The position numbers were made by a program, and so were the translations under genes. From the NCBI RefSeq assembly GCF_013373865.1, contig NC_050467.1, positions 35,201,132 to 35,265,131 on the forward strand: a stretch of 64,000 nucleotides of DNA, given 5' to 3'. Positions within the stretch are counted from its first letter, which is position 1; each line of letters opens with the position of its first letter. This DNA is from Monomorium pharaonis. Taxonomy: Eukaryota; Arthropoda; Insecta; Hymenoptera; Formicidae. The notes under the pieces were generated by a model. It was given only the letters and a program-made list of their open reading frames with translations, had not been told where the DNA came from and searched no databases. This document shows, piece after piece, positions 61,144-64,000 of this stretch.

Positions 61144-62976
61144 ATTTAAGGAGATGCTGGAGTGCCCCACAAAGGAGAATGTTAAAAAAGTCGATTTTTT
61201 TACTAAAAATGGAACCTAAAATACAAGTTTCATGGGTATCTATAAACCATAATAAGATGTGGAAATGACGGTCATTTTTCCTTGAGACTTGAGAAAAGTG
61301 CCGAAAGTTTGTCATTTATCTATTGAGAATTGCATCGATCCAGAGACAATTAGAGTTAATGGCATAAAAAATTGTCAGTTAAACCAGCTTCTGATTAACT
61401 TATAATCGTTTTTGAGATCTCTAATTATAATGTTTTAATATCGAGATCTCAGAGATAGCAGACCAAAATATGAAAAAGTGTGATTTTTGCATGTGTTGTA
61501 TTACATGTAAAAAATATCATTATAAGTGTGAATGGTCAAGTAACAATTTTTTTTTATCATTGGTGCAATTTCTAGTGTTAGGAAATACAAATGTGGTTGA
61601 TTTGATACAAGTCAGATGCCAAAACGTAGTTTAGATTAAGAGATCTGATTCAAAATTCGAATATATTAAATACATAAAAATATTGTAAAAATAATAGACA
61701 ATTATGTCGTCATTAGAAACACTCGTAACATGTAGATACCTCCGATAATTATTTCTGCTGATAAATGTTGACAACAGATTCTGTTGCCAAAAGGCAGCAA
61801 ATAAAAAACATCCTATCATTGCAAACACTGTTAGCCGATATTCTGCAAATATTTAGCAACATCTGTCATCAGAATACATGACAAAATAATAGTGAACTAC
61901 AAACAGATTTGTTGAAAGTATTGATGACAAATTGACGACAAAAATCAAAATGCAAACAATGTCAGCAAATTGCCTGTAGAAATGCAACAGCATCTGTGCG
62001 TCAAAGTACGCGACAAATTGATATCAGAAACGCAGCAGATCTGTCGAAATGTCAAATTGGCAATAAAAAGCGCAGCACTGTCGATAGGCGGCCTACTCTC
62101 TCGGGAGTAGGACGCGCTACATAAAGACCACCCGCAGCGCGACAAAGGTAAGCAAAAATTACCTTCCTTCGCAGCGCGTGCAAAAGTGCCCGATGTAAAG
62201 GGAGGACCGCCACATAATATTTTTATAGGACTAGTAGTATTTTTATTTTTTTAGAGTGACATTTCACTTTAAGAAATTTAGAAAGATAGCTTACATCGAT
62301 TCTCAAATAAAATCATGACTGTGAAAACGATAAGATTTGACAAATCTGTCACTAATCTGTCGTCATTTATGAATACAAATATGCTGCATATTTGTATTCA
62401 TTGCATGGTGCAATTCTGCTGTGAGTTGCAATATCTATTCTCAATTTACTGCGTTAATTTGTCATTGTACTGTTAGTGACAGACCTGCTTTGATGTTGCA
62501 CCAAATTTGAAATCAGAATTTGATGACAATTTTTACTTGCAATTTGGGCGCATTCGAAGACACAGTAGGCCATAGTTTTGGCAGCCTGATTTCGCAAAAA
62601 ATTGTTAGCAGTTTGCTATTATATAACAATTTGGCAACAAATGATTAGCTACATTTTCCTTAATTTTGGTCCGCCATATTAGATCCGCCATCTTGAAATA
62701 CGGGATTTCGGTATTAAAACATTAGAGATTTAAAAAACTGGATAAGTTAGCTAAAGACTGATTTAACTGACAATTCTTTCACATCGTCGACTCTAATTGT
62801 TTCTAAATCAACGCAATTTTCAATAAACGAATGACAAATTTTCGACACTTTTCTCAAGTCTTAAGGAAAAACGACCACCCATAATTACATATCTTATATG
62901 ATTTATGAATACCTATAAAACTCGTATTTTAGGTTCCATTTTCAGTCGGAAAATCGACTTTTTCATCCTCCTTTAA
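61144..62976. mobile_element. TTAA-type inverted-repeat element carrying a 1 kb inner repeat
   Basis: Left TTTAAGGAGATGCTGG and AAAATGGAACCTAAAATAC; right inverted GTATTTTAGGTTCCATTTTC and CATCCTCCTTTAA. Arms of about 300 bp (61148-61450, 62690-62970). The interior, 61700-62655, is a copy of the repeat at 48230-49285, inserted or carried along. It lies upstream of the Bcas3 start. Confidence 0.65.
61700..62655 (+). repeat. 1 kb dispersed repeat, copy 2
   Basis: Collinear with 48230-49285 in the same orientation, with small indels. The two copies sit inside different host elements, so this unit was itself mobile. Confidence 0.65.
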
Positions 62977-63180
62977 TCGGAATCGATAATGTAGAGTCAA
63001 TCGTGCACATCATTAACAATATTCCGTACATATTTCTTTTATAAATTTAAAAATTTTTTTCAGAATTAAAGTACACATATTAATATTAGTCTGTAAATTA
63101 GTTTTATCCCAAGAACAAAACACTTTATTCTGCTCTACTCATTTCGATTAGTCAATTATATATTGCTCATATATTGCTCT
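62977..63180. repeat. Fragment related to the 41545-42130 element
   Basis: CGATAATGTAGAGTCAATCG, TGCACATCATTAACA and ACACATATTAATATTAGTCT parallel 41587-41700. The left terminus is missing, apparently replaced by the end of the 61144-62976 element. Confidence 0.5.
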
Positions 63181-63804
63181 ATTTATCAACTTTTCACTTT
63201 CGTATGTAATCTAAATTTTCATAGTTCAATTTCATCTCAATTAGACATCAAAATCTAATTTTTGAAACTCGACATGTTGTTTCTGTCGTCTACCAGTCTA
63301 TAAATTCGAATTTCATAAGTACAAATTGTAATTTTTTATATTAAGCAAATATTGTTACGATGTGACAGTTCCAGACATCACACTCAACTAAAAATACTGC
63401 AAATTAACATTTTTTTTTGTTTTTAATATAAACTCCATAACGCAGATTACTAATGCGTTTACTCTCATTCTGGAGAAGAATTTCCAAATCTATAAAAAAA
63501 AAATAAAGATTTTGCGATACAAAAATTAGTATCTTTTTGTCAGTAAAACAGACGTCTTTCATTAATTTCCACGACAAATTTCTTATTATATTTCGATGCA
63601 CTTTGACAAGTCCGCTTGTAAAGAATCACGTTAGAAGATAATGTTTGAAGTCGAACAATTAAATTGATTAAGCTGACACGTAACGATAGAGATCCAATTG
63701 TTAAACTTTTGCAACAATTCGTGATATAAATCCAATTATATATAATCGAATTATATATAATTATATATAAATCGAATTATATATAATTAATATATATTTA
63801 ACTA

Positions 63805-63876
63805 ATTAAATTTTTTAAATTTCTTTATCATTATATATATATATATATAATGATAAAGAAATTTAAAAAATTTAAT
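63805..63876. repeat. Palindrome with a (TA)n core
   Basis: ATTAAATTTTTTAAATTTC then TTTATCATTA on the left is exactly mirrored on the right of a short TA tract. It could form a perfect hairpin. The remaining sequence to 64000 is A/T-rich with no gene seen. Confidence 0.7.
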
Positions 63877-64000
63877 ATTATAGAAGCACTATTTTTAATT
63901 ATATATAAATGCATAAAAATAATTTTTTTATTACAAAAAGTTTTATTATAAATTTGAAGAATTAATTTAAAAAAATATCTGCAATGGTTCTTGAAAAAAA

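Overview
The window looks like insect nuclear DNA, most probably from a hymenopteran such as an ant. It is very AT-rich, has long spliceosomal introns with GT-AG borders, is full of short inverted-repeat transposons and dinucleotide microsatellites, and carries a recognisable animal gene. The taxon is inferred from style and from the orthologue, not proven.

One gene dominates. Ten minus-strand coding exons between 60794 and 8147 join in frame (2457 nt including stop, 818 residues) into an orthologue of BCAS3 (rudhira in fly). This is a WD40/PROPPIN-like protein that in mammals works with PHAF1 at the phagophore and in cytoskeletal remodelling and cell migration. Exon junction phases all agree and each exon aligns with the human protein in order. 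Introns are 196, 488, 1897, 5294, 88, 449, 6348, 205 and 35226 nt.

The most interesting object is inside the last, 35 kb intron: a 3.09 kb open reading frame on the same strand (29258 to 26167). It starts at a good splice acceptor and ends in a stop. It has no ATG start, but its acceptor phase fits the donor of BCAS3 exon 9 exactly. I read it as an alternative 3' terminal exon giving a long isoform (about 1797 residues). Its roughly 1030-residue tail is low-complexity and charged, with four CAE motifs about 30 residues apart, three SDDD repeats exactly 49 residues apart, a SUMO-interacting-like motif and nuclear-localisation-like basic clusters. A separate gene whose 5' exons I failed to see is the alternative.

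The rest is intronic and flanking DNA rich in non-autonomous transposons, many with exact boundaries visible. There are TTAA-flanked elements of two styles: CCC-starting, piggyBac-like (one keeps a zinc-binding transposase tail), and GG-starting, Kolobok-like (one holds a broken Mutator/Kolobok-type transposase fragment). There are also TA-flanked mariner-like palindromes, two PIF/Harbinger-like MITEs with TAA/TAT target duplications, large fold-back structures, and elements nested inside each other. Apart from these and a doubtful Cys-rich open frame near 24.2 kb, I see no further gene.
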